This document shows, in pieces, positions 34,298 to 45,900 of a stretch of 64,000 nucleotides of DNA. The notes under the pieces are model-generated. The model saw nothing but the letters and a program-made list of their open reading frames with translations, did no database searches and had not been told where the DNA came from. Every line of letters starts with the position of its first letter. Positions within the stretch are counted from its first letter, which is position 1. A program made the translations under genes and the position numbers. The stretch lies in contig CP136067.1 of NCBI GenBank assembly GCA_032622095.1, positions 180,084,556-180,148,555 of the forward strand, read 5' to 3'. The DNA comes from Siphonodentalium dalli. Taxonomy: Eukaryota; Mollusca; Scaphopoda; Gadilida; Siphonodentaliidae.

Positions 34298-35479
34298 TCA
34301 GTAGATCTAAATCACCTGAACAAGAAAATGTCAAGCCAAAATTAGCTGCCTGCTATAAAGTGTTATTGATACATGTTCCAATACATTATCGATATATATA
34401 TAGTTTATTCTTCTTCTTATCGTGTATATAGTAGAAATTTGCGGGGTTTTTTTGTTGTGGTGAAAAGTGAAGTATTGCGTTTCCACGGCGACAGATGCAA
34501 AACGAGGAAAAAACGAAACGATTTGATTGTGAAGATTCTACACTACTACAGAGATAATTTATAGTTTATTGTCTTGAATTTTATATGAATTATGAATATG
34601 GTGCAGTCCCAGAAATGTGTCAAGGCAATATTGCAACATGACATTGTCATTGTGGAATGCAATATTTTCCTAATTCCGAGTTATTTTAAGTCGTCTCACC
34701 TCGATCACAAATGTGTTGTTGCAGGTCCGCCGAGAGGGCGGAGAGGCCCCATTCCACCAATTTTCCGGAGACAAAATCGTCCGCCATGATCTATAAAATG
34801 TGAATCTGAAAGCGAGTCTCCAAATATATCACGTGCACCAATGAGATTAGCACGTTTTTTGCGGAACCCCCCAATTTCCACATCTCGTTCCTCCAATTAA
34901 GTAATATCTCCCGGGAGAGTTCAAATGAGTCTCAGTGAGATTTAAAACGACCCCTCGTGGCCACGCAAAACTATGGAATCAAGTCTCCAATTAACTTACC
35001 CCTCGAATCTTAAACCCGCAATGTTTAGTGTGCACCCCAGGATAGGCAATTTGTTCCCCGTGAGAGACCAATTCAACCTACGGAATTCTCAACCTTCCAA
35101 CGTTGACCCCCGTGTATTTAGTGTGCATGCCCCATGTGCGCAAGATTTCAAATGAAAAATCCAGTCTCTTGTACTAGTATTTGTAATTAAACTATTTGTA
35201 TAGCATTAGTTAATTAAATTTAGAACAGAGCCATAATTTGTTTTAAATGTGCAGACCTACATGTACATGTAATAAGCATCGTCCAGGGTGGATTTTTCTC
35301 ATAAAATTAATAAACATACATGTACAGGTACCATTATTTGGCACACAAGAGTAGGCACTTTGTTGGAGTGTGATGCTGTTAGATGCTGGCGCTGCTAGTC
35401 TACAGGGGCAGTGCCTGGTTGTTCCCCTTGCCGAGGAGATATAAACGGGTACAGGACGTTTTGTATAGTCTTAAGTCAT
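34298..35479. other. Unannotated stretch
   Basis: No supported gene. A proline/arginine-rich 25-residue reading near 34715-34789 and other frames lack motifs. 34970-35150 has two 'agtgtgca-ccc' phrases, suggesting degenerate repeats. Confidence 0.45.
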
Positions 35480-35600
35480 TTAGTACCATATATTTGGTAG
35501 TTTCGTACCATATTTTTGGTAGTTTCGTACCTTATTGTTTGGTCGTGTTGTACCATGTACCGGTAGGAAATCAATTGGTAATTTCGTACCATGTTACTAC
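35480..35600 (+). repeat. Short tandem motif array
   Basis: Four to five diverged copies of a ~22-bp unit 'ggtagtttcgtaccatattt'. The 83-codon frame 35383-35634 follows the array. Confidence 0.8.
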
Positions 35601-37400
35601 ATGTATGTCACACCATAGGGAAGCGAATAAATGATTTTCTACAAAGTACGAAATAAAAAAAAGTAATCAAACAATCCGGTATGTAACAACCACAAAATAT
35701 GGTATGGAACGACCATGGTTATGATATCGGATAGTGAAATAATTAAGAAATCACTATAGTTGTATATCATTTATATGGTCACAATATATATAATGCAACC
35801 TGTAAGTAGACATGACATCTGTTCTGTTTGGCTTATGATTGAGTTCTGAAGTGCTCTTCGCGCCACTGTCTGGTGTACTCGATCAATAATCCACCAATGT
35901 TCAGAATCATATCCCACGACACTGGTATGAAACGTCTAGAAATTAGAATCCATATTTAATATAATAATAAATCCTTCAGACATTCAGTGTTACCGATCGC
36001 CAGAATCAACAACTGACTGTTCCAGGCGGTCCCACTCAATGGTTGTTTTTAAGAAGTCGTCGTAATGTACAGTGCTAGTACGCAGTAGATCGAACGATTA
36101 TCTTACGGTGTTGTTAGTACTTGGTACACACCTCCTAAGTTCCCCAACGGATTTTGACAGACACTCCCTGCCACACTGGGAACAGTGACAATCACAGTAA
36201 CATTGACATTGACAGTGAATGAGTGATACTGACAGTGATACAGTCCACAAATCGGTTGCTTTATTTTCCTTAGATATAGATTCTTCATTTTTAGAAAACA
36301 ATCAATTATCATGACAATCGTCGTCAACAATGAATAACATTGATAAATTGATTGTTGTATAATTTGATCGATTCAATGATTGTTGACACCTGTCTCGCTG
36401 TCCTCGTCACTATCTTCGTCGGCATCTGGTTCATGTAAATATGGGCCAATATTTTACAAGAAATTATGGCATTGGAATCCATGTAAAAAGTACGACCATG
36501 CAGTCACGACCTACACTACTCAGAACTCTATTTGTTGACTTATATGAAGATTTAATTAACTATAAGTATTTATTATAACCAATCACGTTCAAGAAAGTTG
36601 GTTGCAGGGGATGGGATCTACCTCTGAAATTTTCTATTTCACCCACATCTTTCACCCTTTCATGGCTCCCAATTTTTTGTTTTCGACTGGCCCATATGCC
36701 CATCTCGATGTGGATGGAATTTTAGTTGTACTCGCCCCAACCCTTGGCCTTGGTTGGAAATTGGGGTTCCGGTGAGTGAAAACTTCGGTTTGCACCATCT
36801 CACAATTTGGGTTGTTTGTTTGTTTCAAATCACAACCCAAATCATTAGAATATAAGTAAGGAAGAACATTCAATGATCTACATTTATACTAGCATATGAG
36901 CAATTTTTATTCCATCTATCGGATCCATGCAATAGGAAACGACAACGTCAACCCAACCAAACCTAATGGCAACCGTGCTGACATTATGCCAACATTGGCC
37001 CAACATATAGTCGTGCATCACCTCCTTGTTGATGTATCCTTTTGGTTTCAGGTTGAAATAACATTCATAAAATATTGTACGAAACTCACTCGTTTGTTAT
37101 CTCAATTGCAAAAATCCGAAACAAATATTCACGATATTTAAAATTGCACAACGACAAATTGTGTTGCCTAAAAAAGTATTTGAGGCACGTTAAAATTCTA
37201 GATATTCTTGTCATTATGATTGTAAACTCTCATCTGTAGATTCAATATTTTGTTTCGAGTTTAGGACACGGTTTACGTGGAATTCATAATAAGAATGTAA
37301 AATTAATAATTAATTCACGAATTAACGCTAGGGGTCTCTGGTGCTGGTGGCTATGATTTTTTAAAGCTAATCTTACTCGAGTCACGTGACCGCAAAATCC
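35601..37400. other. 1.8 kb without a supported gene
   Basis: 36180-36250 is a TGACAGTGA-rich simple-sequence patch that makes Cys-rich (minus) and Val-rich frames. On the minus strand 36398-36425 reads an acidic stretch DADEDSDEDSE before a stop near 36375. CSQCGREC (minus, about 36150-36180) resembles a LINE-end zinc motif. These may be debris, but no coherent frame links them. Confidence 0.35.
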
Positions 37401-37580
37401 GTGACGTCAACGTGGGATATCCCGGCGAACAAACAAAAAATGCCAAGTTCTCAACACATTTTCGCGTCAGAAAGTGACCGTGAACATGAAAACTGCGATG
37501 ATATACGGACTGTGGATCATCCTGCATCTGTAGCAGATACCGAATATGCATTTGAGAGCTTGTTTTTAAGGACGACCAGC
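37380..37580 (+). promoter_or_regulatory. CpG-rich promoter-like patch with short frame (weak)
   Basis: Contains an E-box CACGTG (37383-37388) and a CRE-like TGACGTCA (37401-37408). About 30 bp later comes ATG at 37441, opening MPSSQHIFASESDREHENCD..., acidic and protein-like, for about 45 codons before hairpin sequence. It could be the first exon of a lost gene; no downstream exon is identified. Confidence 0.3.
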
Positions 37581-37636
37581 TGGGTGCAGCCTAGCCGCGC
37601 ATGTGACGCTTAGCAACGCATGCGCTGGTCGTCCTT
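37568..37636. repeat. Hairpin with 13-bp perfect arms
   Basis: AAGGACGACCAGC (37568) and complement ending at 37636 enclose a 43-nt GC-rich loop. A 2.5-copy 'ttgaatttgaggcgccgcca' direct repeat follows to about 37712. Confidence 0.85.
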
Positions 37637-37818
37637 ATACTAAGTTCGCTTTTCAACGTGGGCGCCACCATCTTGAATTTGAGGCGCCGCCATCTTGAAT
37701 TTGAGGCGCCGCACATTTTTGTTAGCCACATCGCGAAAACAACATGACTCATCCCGTAAATGTCTAAAAATGTTTGTCATATATATCACTAAATACACTT
37801 TTCTTTAGTTTAGTAAAG

Positions 37819-38140
37819 CTGAATGGGTCACTCTCACCAAAAAAAGTGCTGAAGGGTACACAGGTTTTTCAAAATGTGCTGAAGTGTACACAGGTTTTGA
37901 AATGTCGTTCTAAAGACGTTCAGTTTTCGTATCTGTCATGATTTCTGTTAGGGAATAATTGTTTACGTTCCAATGAATATTAAAATGTACTGAAAACAAA
38001 CTGCTAATGGCCGCCAGAATTTCATAAACACAATTTAAGTCACGGTGTTCGTGCCGATCACAAACCCTGTGTATCATTCATCACATTTTCAAACCCTGTG
38101 TACCCTTCAGCACTTTTTTTGATGAGAGTGACCCCTTCAG
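37819..38140. mobile_element. MITE with ~80-bp inverted ends (322 bp)
   Basis: Ends read CTGAAKGGGTCACTCTCA and are inverted. Each arm continues through AAAAAAAGTGCTGAAGGGTA and two 'acacaggtttt' sub-repeats. TAAA lies next to both ends (37814-37817, 38141-38144) and could be the target duplication. The middle is ~150 bp with no coding. Confidence 0.88.
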
Positions 38141-38949
38141 TAAATTAGTAAAAGCACGTTCACGTAAACTGTTAGGTGACGTCATATATTGTATCCAAAG
38201 CGACGTCATATTAGCACGCGCATTTCCACGCGAAAGTTATTGGCGTTTTGACAGCGATATACACTACTGCATGCATAATTCATTAAAACATCATCAAAAT
38301 GTCATCAAAATGTCATTAAATCATTAAAATATGTCCTTAAACTTTGTTTTCTATATTTTAAGTAACTCCAACAAAAACAAGAATTTAAGGAGAAAAGCAT
38401 TAAAAATTGAGGTGATTTCATTAAAATGCTTCCAAATAGTTCCCATATCATATTGATGTGTTTAAAAAATCATTATTTCTTGTAAAGTGTGTATATAATG
38501 CCATCAAAAGCTTCAAGTTTAATGAACTGAAAGCAGCATTAAAAAAAGTTTGACCATATTTTAAAACAAAATTAATGCCTTCATTTCAATTAAGTGCATT
38601 AAATTCCCTCCAAGATCAAGATGGACAATGCCGTCAATAATTTTAATGATATATTAATGATCTTGAATATACCTTAAAATGAAATACAACATCTTGTTCA
38701 TTAAACTCTATCTCCTTAATTTTTCTTTCATTTTGCCAAATTAATTTTTGATGACATTTTCGTGAACTGAAAGAAGCAATAAATAATATTATTGATGAAA
38801 AAGTAAACCCTTAATTTAAAAATGAAGGTGTCAATAACATTTAATGAACTGAAATAACCATTAAATAATCTTATTGATTAAAAGATAAAATAACAAGTGC
38901 ACCGCTGGGCGGAGGTAACTACGTATATGTAAAATCAGAGAACGTTTTT
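38141..38949. other. AT-rich 'cattaaa' simple-sequence region
   Basis: Dense CATTAAA/TTAATG motifs from 38280 to 38890; no gene. Confidence 0.6.
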
Positions 38950-39340
38950 GTTTACTGAAGTCGAAAAAGGGCCATAACTTTTGCAAAAATTATCGGATTA
39001 AACCGAAATTCGACCATGACTTGTATTTTGATATAGCTAGGTAATCCACAAAAAAACGGGTTTTGCAAATAAATAATCCAAAATCAAGTTGTCATCCGAA
39101 TACCAGAAAAATAGAAGAAAAACTGATTTTTCTAAGTTGAAAAAGGGTCATAACTCTTGCAAAAATTATCCAATTAAACCGAAATTCGACATTGACGTGT
39201 ATTTCGATATAGGTAATCTACAATCAAACGTGTTTTGCAAAAAAATAATCCAAAATCAAGTTATCATCCGGAAACAAAAAAATAGAAGAAAAAACTGCAT
39301 TTTCTAAATCGAAAAAGGGGCGTAACTCTGGAAAAAATGG
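38950..39340 (+). repeat. ~180-bp tandem repeat, about 2.2 units
   Basis: Units start near 38956, 39133 and 39300 with 'gaaaaagggtcataactctt' and share 'attaaaccgaaattcgac' and 'aataatccaaaatcaagtt'. The 72-codon frame is a repeat artefact. Confidence 0.85.
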
Positions 39341-39657
39341 GCGGACGAAACCGCGGTTATTGGGAAATCTTTTCCCCCGGGTGGTCTATTTGCATACCAA
39401 AGATCAACTTAATTGAGTTAGCGAAACCCAAGTTATGATGTAAATATTTTTGTGATTCATAGTTATGACGTAAAATTCAATAGTATATTTTTCGGCGGCC
39501 ATATCATGAACGACAATTACTCCAAACAGTAGGGCTGAATCTTACTCTGCTGATATTTAAAAGATATTATTTATCTAGCATTCATTATGTGTTATGCGTA
39601 TAGTACGAATTATCATGGATACAGAACTCAATGAAAGAACAGAAACTACAACACATG

Positions 39658-40775
39658 GGTCCGTGACTAACCGCTCCCGAGTCAACCCGCCCCCTTGCAC
39701 TCCGAGACAACCCGCCCCGGACAACCCGCGCCCTAAAATTAATTAACGGTAATTAGTGGCTAATTAGGAGGTGTGAGGGGATTATGAGATGTTTGTTTAA
39801 CGAAACTGGGTTGTTCTTAATAGATTTGTATTTGATGTAACAACAACACGGACAACAATAAATACACATGACATGTAATATAATATAACTTATGAACACA
39901 AAAATGCATCAACGATAATATGTTTATTTATTACGAAGTTTAATGAACGAAATTTAAAAACGGAATGAAGTATATATGCTAATATGAATATGAACGAAGA
40001 TTAAAAACAAAATTTAATAAGTTTAACAAACGAAAAAATGCAATGATTAATTTGGGGCTGCTGCTGTAATCCTGTTTCGTTCGACGAGAGACCAAGGCGA
40101 AGACTAGTGGGAATTGCTTCCCTTTGCCGTATTTCTGTATAAATGCGTTGATGGACATCAGCTGGCCTCGCAGAGTGGCTGTTTTAACGGTGCTTCCACA
40201 ATCTTGAATGTACCATCGGTAAATCACATGCGTGCGCCACACACATCACAATCAACGGCATGTTGCTTTGGTCGCACCTCCAAATCGCAGTGAATGCAAG
40301 GAAACATGCTTGCAGAATGAAGATAACACATAGGGGCCTACTCTAGATTTAATATAGGGGCCTACCCAGTTCCGCCGGCATCGTTCAAAGGCTGTTTGTA
40401 TATTCACCTCCAGTTAACTTGACATCAGTGAGATGAATCCCGATCACTAAGTGTTGTGCTTACACGCCGTGATAATGAACCATTTGCATCAAATGTTTGT
40501 TTTGAAAGCACCCCTTTTAGTTAGTCTTCACTTACCTTAAGTGCTGTTCAGAAACTGTTGTCAAAACATCGTGTCATACTTTACTCCAGTCCACGCATTG
40601 ACATAATTAATGAATACACACATGTTTTGTTGGTCAAAATCTTTAATAATATATCATCAAAGAACATAATCACTATTAACAATTTCGGGACAACCCGCCC
40701 TTATTTATCGGGACAACCCGCCCCGTAAATAGCAGAGGGGCGGGTTGTCTCGGGGGCTAGTAGTGCCGTTCCCCA
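39658..40775. mobile_element. MULE-like DNA transposon, degenerate (~1.1 kb)
   Basis: Inverted ends contain CGAGWCAACCCGCCCC (left about 39678; right complement about 40736-40756), with further GACAACCCGCCCC repeats just inside both ends. Flanks AACACAT and AACACAG may be remnants of a target duplication of about 9 bp. A degraded transposase on the minus strand (next entry) supports a MULE assignment. Termini are approximate. Confidence 0.75.
40040..40310 (-). pseudogene. MULE transposase fragment with zinc motif, frameshifted
   Basis: Minus-strand readings in two frames look like one protein. The first has paired cysteines, CIHC then CDVCGAR (about 40300-40230), followed by a stop, then FTDGTFKIVEAP. 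The second frame continues with QLMSINAFIQKYGKGKQFPL and VFALVSRRTKQDY (about 40165-40065). 'DGTF..' followed by 'Q-L-x-I-H/N-A-F-I' and 'PLVFALxSRRTxxDY' is the pattern of the MULE transposase domain, where the D of DGTF is the first catalytic Asp. At least one stop and one frameshift separate the pieces, and the rest of the catalytic domain is missing. Confidence 0.7.
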
Positions 40776-41206
40776 ACACAGTTCCCAGTCATCTTTTCTT
40801 TACACAGCAAAGAAATGTTACCTAGTATTTTCAGATAGCCCACTGTATATAGTAGACTCACTAAATTGGATGTTGATAATTATAGTACTCATATTGAGGT
40901 TGCTCGAACACGGGCGTAAAGAAGAAGTGTAAGTGTAATCCGGGGTTAAGTACCTGTTTTATCGTTTATCACCCAGACCACGCACACGCCATTTTGTATT
41001 TCGTGTTGCATGTTTAATCGCAAACTATTGTTTTTTGGGAAAATGTTACCTTTTCCATCGTGGACAGTTGTTGAGATGGTCTGATTTCGGCTCCGTTGAT
41101 AACCGGACACGTTTCAATTCTGCGAACACCGGCTTAATCATTGACAATTTCCACTAAAGTTGAGTTAGAAGTTAGAGTGCACAGATTCATGGCACGTTCC
41201 GGGGTC
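40776..41206. other. Unannotated flank of the large transposon
   Basis: No gene or repeat recognised. Confidence 0.5.
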
Positions 41207-41211
41207 TTGAC
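41207..41211 (+). repeat. Target-site duplication TTGAC (left)
   Basis: Immediately abuts the left terminal repeat. The identical pentamer abuts the right terminal repeat at 49894-49898. Confidence 0.85.
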
Positions 41212-41274
41212 CAGGTCGGGCAATTCCCAGATATAACTACAATAGCTATATGTAGCTATTGTAGCTACATTTGA
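41212..41274 (+). repeat. Left terminal inverted repeat (63 bp)
   Basis: Identical to the complement of 49831-49893. It contains a self-complementary CTACAATAGCTA-TATG-TAGCTATTGTAG hairpin (12-bp arms), so each end can fold on itself as well as pair with the other. Confidence 0.97.
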
Positions 41275-41340
41275 TACCCGGGAACACACATTTTGTTTAT
41301 TTACAACGGAATTAGGAAACTCCGCAAACTGTTGCAACCA

Positions 41341-41440
41341 CAAAGACATCTGCGCATGCTTAGTCGGCGACAGGTACTACTTCCACGAAGTTACAAAGTG
41401 CACAGCTCTGCGGAAAACGTATATTAAAACGACTTATTTG
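41341..41440 (+). other. Likely 5' UTR exon of the transposase-like gene
   Basis: Non-coding sequence ends at a strong donor TTATTTG/GTAAGTAT at 41440/41441. The acceptor TTACAATATTACAG at 42193 leads straight to the start ATG 10 bases later. The transcription start was not located; the promoter presumably lies in or just inside the terminal repeat. Confidence 0.6.
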
Positions 41441-41689
41441 GTAAGTATACCTTACAAATTAGTTTTGTTAATGAAAACTTGGAGAGTCGTGGAAAATTCT
41501 GGCCACATATCTACATGGGATATCCCGCTTTGTACGTAATAAGTCGCCTGAGCCAATCAGATTGCACATATATGAAAATTTAATCTTTTTATAAACATCA
41601 ACTTAGTTTGTTGAAAAATCTACGGAATGCCAATTCGTTGTGTGATCAGAACATAAAAATTGTCAATTTCAACAACTTTTACTGGGAAT

Positions 41690-41975
41690 ATGGGTGGGGA
41701 AATGATCTGGCCAGCGCCTATAGGGGGGGGGTTATGCCCAATTTTTCAATTTCATGAAATGATTGGTGGGGAAATGATCTGGCCAGCGCCTATAGGGGGG
41801 GTTATGCCCAATTTTTCAATTTCATGAAATGATTGGTGGGAAATGATCTGGCCAGCGCCTATAGGGGGAGTTATGCCCAATTTTTCAATTTCATTAAATG
41901 ATTGGTGGGGAAATGATCTGGCCAGCGCATATAGGGGGGTTATGCCCAAATTTTCAATTTCATTAAATGATAAAT
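41690..41975 (+). repeat. ~62-bp tandem repeat inside the first intron
   Basis: Four units of 'gaaatgatctggccagcgcc' + TATAGGGGG + 'ttatgcccaatttttcaatt'. A minus-strand 84-codon frame here is an array artefact. Confidence 0.95.
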
Positions 41976-42203
41976 TGAAAGGCAGCCTATTGCTTATAGA
42001 ATACAATATAAAACATTAAAACAAGACAATAAATTACTATTGGTACACTCAAACGATAAAGACAAATGTTTCCAATGACTGTCGGATTTAAGCACGGAGG
42101 TAATTATTTGGCAGTTCACAAAACTGATATTTACGTAATGGATGTGCATTTCAAAATGAGCTGAAACAACCTTGATTTCTTACAATATTACAGACCAGGG
42201 AAT

Positions 42204-42335
42204 ATGTCTACTAAAAGAAAGCTGCCACCAGAGCATACGTGTGCCTGCACGAACCATGATGACAATATTGCAAACAAGGTCAACGACGAAACTGACAACA
42301 CACTGATAAAACTTTCATGGAAAAGGGGATTCAAG
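42204..42335 (+). CDS. Transposase-like gene, coding exon 1
   Basis: 44 codons, MSTKRKLPPEHTCACTNHDD..., ending RGFK at a GTAAGA donor (42336), phase 0. The basic start followed by CxC..H suggests a zinc-binding or nuclear-localising N-terminus completed by CSMC in the next exon. The start is fixed by the acceptor 10 bases upstream. Confidence 0.75.
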
Positions 42336-42734
42336 GTAAGATACCAAAATTATTACCAAACGCATTTGTCGAAGATATGCCAATAAAGGAAGATAAAGTA
42401 CTGAAAATTGAAATATTTCATGTATGATGGTGATACTTGCACAACCAATACAAATTCTAAAGTATCAAACGTTCAAGCTGACCAAAACAGAAAAGCCCGC
42501 CGCTCATTCGTTATCTCATTTATGTTTCAATTATTTAAAATTTTAATTAAAAAAGTTAGCGCTTAAAATCTCTTCCTTTAAACCCTTACTTAAAAGAAGA
42601 CAAGTACAGCTAGCTAACATGTCCATTGTTACATTACTCAACAAATATACAGTACACTCACCAGTATTGAACAAGTGGATTTCGGCAAAATTACCATTAA
42701 AATATCTTGACAAAGTTTACTATATGTTTAACAG

Positions 42735-42935
42735 GTATCAAGAATAGACGCTATGGTCAACAACGGGGAGCTACCAAGCTGGGCAAAACATAGGGGCTAT
42801 GTATGTTCGATGTGCTATAACGATGGAGATTCAAACACGGAACAGGAGTCAGTGCCTTCAACATCAGACGCGACGCCGACAGCTAATGTTAAGGAGATAG
42901 TGAACGATATATTGGCCAATAAATATAGCAAAGAG
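42735..42935 (+). CDS. Transposase-like gene, coding exon 2
   Basis: Acceptor TATATGTTTAACAG; the open frame continues in phase 0 with VSRIDAMVNNGELPSWAKHR, then YVCSMCYNDGD, an acidic/Ser-Thr-rich linker, and ends SKE at donor GTTAGT (42936). The CSMC pair likely joins the Cys/His residues of exon 1 in a small zinc-binding module. Confidence 0.75.
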
Positions 42936-43553
42936 GTTAGTAAATTTGCTCTTTAACCATATGAACACACGATGGATAAAATATCAATGCCATATCTCCA
43001 CCATCAAATAGTAGTTTGGACATAAACATTAGTATATTTGTTAACTTATGCGCTAATAAAGCTGTCCGGTATTCTGAGTACGGAGGTGTCGGATGACAGA
43101 GGTAATCATTAGTGACAATGCACTTGGGTAAATTCGAGGCCGATCAATTCCTTCGGAATGGAGAGTGGTTCGGATTGTAGAGAGTCCGGTTTGGAGAGGT
43201 TTCACTGTAATTGTCAAATTTCACACATGACAATAAGTCTATGATTGATTTCGCGGAACTGATACTTATTGGGTTTGGTAAAAATACATAATTGGCACCG
43301 GAAAATTGAATAGACATCGAGCATAAGCAAAGCAAAACTTCAGATATTGGTACTTTGTGTAGATGTGATGGGAATTTTGGAACGAATTGAAATGCACATC
43401 GTTGTGAAATTTTAGGAGCACAGTAAAACAACTCGTGCCATGCTGTATTTTCCACGCGCAAAATTCCTTATCAAATGAGCCATGTAACGTTTGGGTTATT
43501 GATACTTACAAAATATGATGTAGGAAATTATAGGTAATGGAAATATTTTCCAG

Positions 43554-45337
43554 GAACTTGGACAAATAGCAACAGCGTTGGGAAAGAAGGTTCAACTGGA
43601 CTTATTTGATTCGACTTTGGAGAATCACAGGATCTGAAGGGCACCGCCATCTGTTGATACTACTATAATCGACTCTATAAATCCTGTGGTTGTCAACTTC
43701 TTATCTGCTGCCTCCAACATAGTGCATCCTACGCCACCCAAAAAACTAAACAGCCTCGTCATCTGCATCGAATACCTTCTCCACACAAGAAATCTAAACT
43801 ATATTGGTCCTCTGTCATTTGCATGTAATCTTGTTACATATTTCATGTCTGGCAGCAAGACCATTGCCAACATTAATTCATCACTTGGACCATGTGGTAG
43901 CTATAATTCGCTCAGCAAGTGGTATGCTAATTTCACAGCAAAGCCGTTGGTATGTCCTCCGTCGTCAGATCTGCTAACATTTTACGACAACAACCAGGTG
44001 TTGTCCAAACGGTGGAGGGTTGTCTTCGACTCCAAGCCAGAGCTCAGCACCTCGACGACAATTGTGCACTTTATGCCAGAAAGGTCCAGCAACCTGCAGA
44101 ATGATCCGTCTTTGTCCCCGACCGTCTGGATTGACCCAAAGAAGTTTGACATCATTGGTCAGCTCCAGCCTGCAAATTCAACAGCAGTGGACCCAGCGCG
44201 TCGGGAGTTAAACAAATTCATCCAAGAGCGAATCACCACAGTAAGTCAACAACAACAGAGATCAACTGGAGGTACAATCACTGACTTGGTTGATGAAGAC
44301 GGCCCCCCTCCTGATGACAGTCAGAAAGATCCATATTCGTTTATTCCATCAGGTGAGATTACGGAAACACCAGTCCACTCCATGGGTGACCCATTAATGT
44401 TAAATCCCAATTTTTATGATAACATCAATACCATTCTCTTGGAGCTGCAGAACCGGATACTCAAGGGAAGGGATTGGACGATCATCGGTGGTGACGGGGT
44501 TCTGTATGTTATGGCACACGCCTGGTGGAGAGCAGATTCACTTGTGACCAGTGCAACACCAATGTCACAAGTGAAAAGGACTTCCACGATCACATGTCAG
44601 TCCAACACTCATTGAAGATAACACCATCTCAACTAGCCCGTTACAGAACTTTCGGCAACCTGCTACATGTCCCAGGCCTAGGGCATATAGAAATACACAT
44701 GCTCAGGAAATATTTTAAGGTGTTATGGGACGTCTGTTTTAAAGACTTGGCGCATATGCTAGGTTTCCGATCGGTGAAGGCTGTAGCAGCATGCCAGGCT
44801 GCCACTAGTCACCACAAGGCATGGCAGATGTTCCAGATTTTTTTCAGAGGGACATTAGACGAACTCCTCCTTCCATTCTGCAGGGACGCCATCGAGAAGG
44901 ATCTACCACTGACAACAGAATCCTACTTCTCTTGGTTGTCAGGTGTTCGAAATGACAATTCTTGATTTATGTTCAGGGCAGTTGCAACATACGGGTTTTC
45001 ATTACATCTATTTCGGGCATCTGTGAGAAGGCAGAACTGGGAGATGATGGAGGCCGCTCAACTTAGGTTTTCGCCGCTATTCTACATTGTCAACGCGCCA
45101 AATTACCAAGAGCTGTTGCTGAGGGACAGGATGGTGATGGCACAATGCCCACCTGCAGTTAAGCAGTATATTATCAAGCATCTGTCGATGAACGTTTCTG
45201 GTCGACCAAGCCAAGCCGAAGGGGGAGACTTCATCCTGGAGGCCAGAAACAGAAGGATCAAGATGTGTTTGCCACCAGGGCTTCCCGACGAACGACGGTG
45301 GTTGCAGGCAGCTAGGAACGTCGACTCTTTTGAGCAG
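43554..45337 (+). pseudogene. Transposase-like gene, main catalytic exon (3), broken
   Basis: Acceptor ATATTTTCCAG at 43553; donor GTGAGC at 45338. It reads ELGQIATALGKKVQLDLF then meets TGA (43635). The frame from 43638 to about 44520 includes the FYDNNQ and WTIIGGDG motifs. A one-base loss then moves coding to the frame of 44525-44965 (zinc finger, then LLHVPGLGHIEIHMLRKYFK, LWDVCFKDLAHMLGFRS). After TGA at 44963 the same frame continues from 44969 with a region rich in hydrophobics and SGRPSQAEGGDFILEARNRR. 'D..(N)NQ', 'GGDG', 'PGLGH' and 'E.xNRxIK' are the landmarks expected of an RNase-H-fold DDE enzyme of this type. Assignment of the triad is inference. Confidence 0.85.
44543..44608 (+). 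other. C2H2 zinc finger between the second D and the E
   Basis: C-x2-C-x12-H-x4-H (CDQC ... DHMSVQH) with Phe two residues before the first Cys, as in classical C2H2 fingers. It lies ~16 codons after the GGDG aspartate. Insertions with Cys/His motifs between D2 and E are known in several eukaryotic DDE superfamilies. This one may recognise the element's ends. Confidence 0.75.
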
Positions 45338-45433
45338 GTGAGCTTGAATGCTGCAATATGTTTCATTGTTTGAGGGTTCACGAGTGTCTGAAAAAATGTA
45401 CAAACCAAAAACGTTTGATCGTGCCAAACCGGC

Positions 45434-45505
45434 AATATAGTCGTAGATAGCTATGGCTAAATAGAAATTATTCCAATATAGTCGTAGATAGCTATGGCTA
45501 AATGC
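45434..45505 (+). repeat. Short tandem duplication in intron
   Basis: 'aatatagtcgtagatagcta' + 'tggctaaat' occurs twice, at 45434 and 45475. Confidence 0.95.
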
Positions 45506-45712
45506 ATCGGATTTTGAAAGTCAATAAAGTTATGGTGGGATTATAAGATTTGATTGAGATAGATATCAATGATACTACAAACATACTTATAGGAATTGTT
45601 GGAAAGTCTACATGGAGGTAGAAGGTCTGGTGTGGCTGACTATTTCAGTGACATGCAATTAGCCGACTCAACTATTAAAAAAAATACAATTCCCTTACTA
45701 ATAATGTTACAG

Positions 45713-45900
45713 GTGGTCGTTGGTCTCAAGCAACTAAACCAACTGATCAATGATACGGCGACAGAGGACTAGCACATCGAGGTAGACACGGCCAATGACC
45801 AAGAGGCAGAAAACGTATTGGATTCCGAGGCAATGGTTGAGGCAAAATGTTCGTCCCTACCTGAATCGCTTCCTTCAATCAGGACTTACTCAGGAAACAG
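45713..45900 (+). pseudogene. Transposase-like gene, exon 4, with stop
   Basis: Acceptor AATGTTACAG at 45712, phase 0. VVVGLKQLNQLINDTATED then TAG (45770-45772), after which the same frame stays open through an acidic segment to SGN and donor GTGAAT (45901), leaving two bases that join exon 5. Confidence 0.75.

Noticed and set aside
36098-36330. Cys-rich minus-strand frame (CQCQCYCDCHCSQCGREC)
   Set aside because: Most cysteines come from a TGACAGTGA simple-sequence patch; only CSQCGREC hints at a LINE end, and that is not enough for a call.
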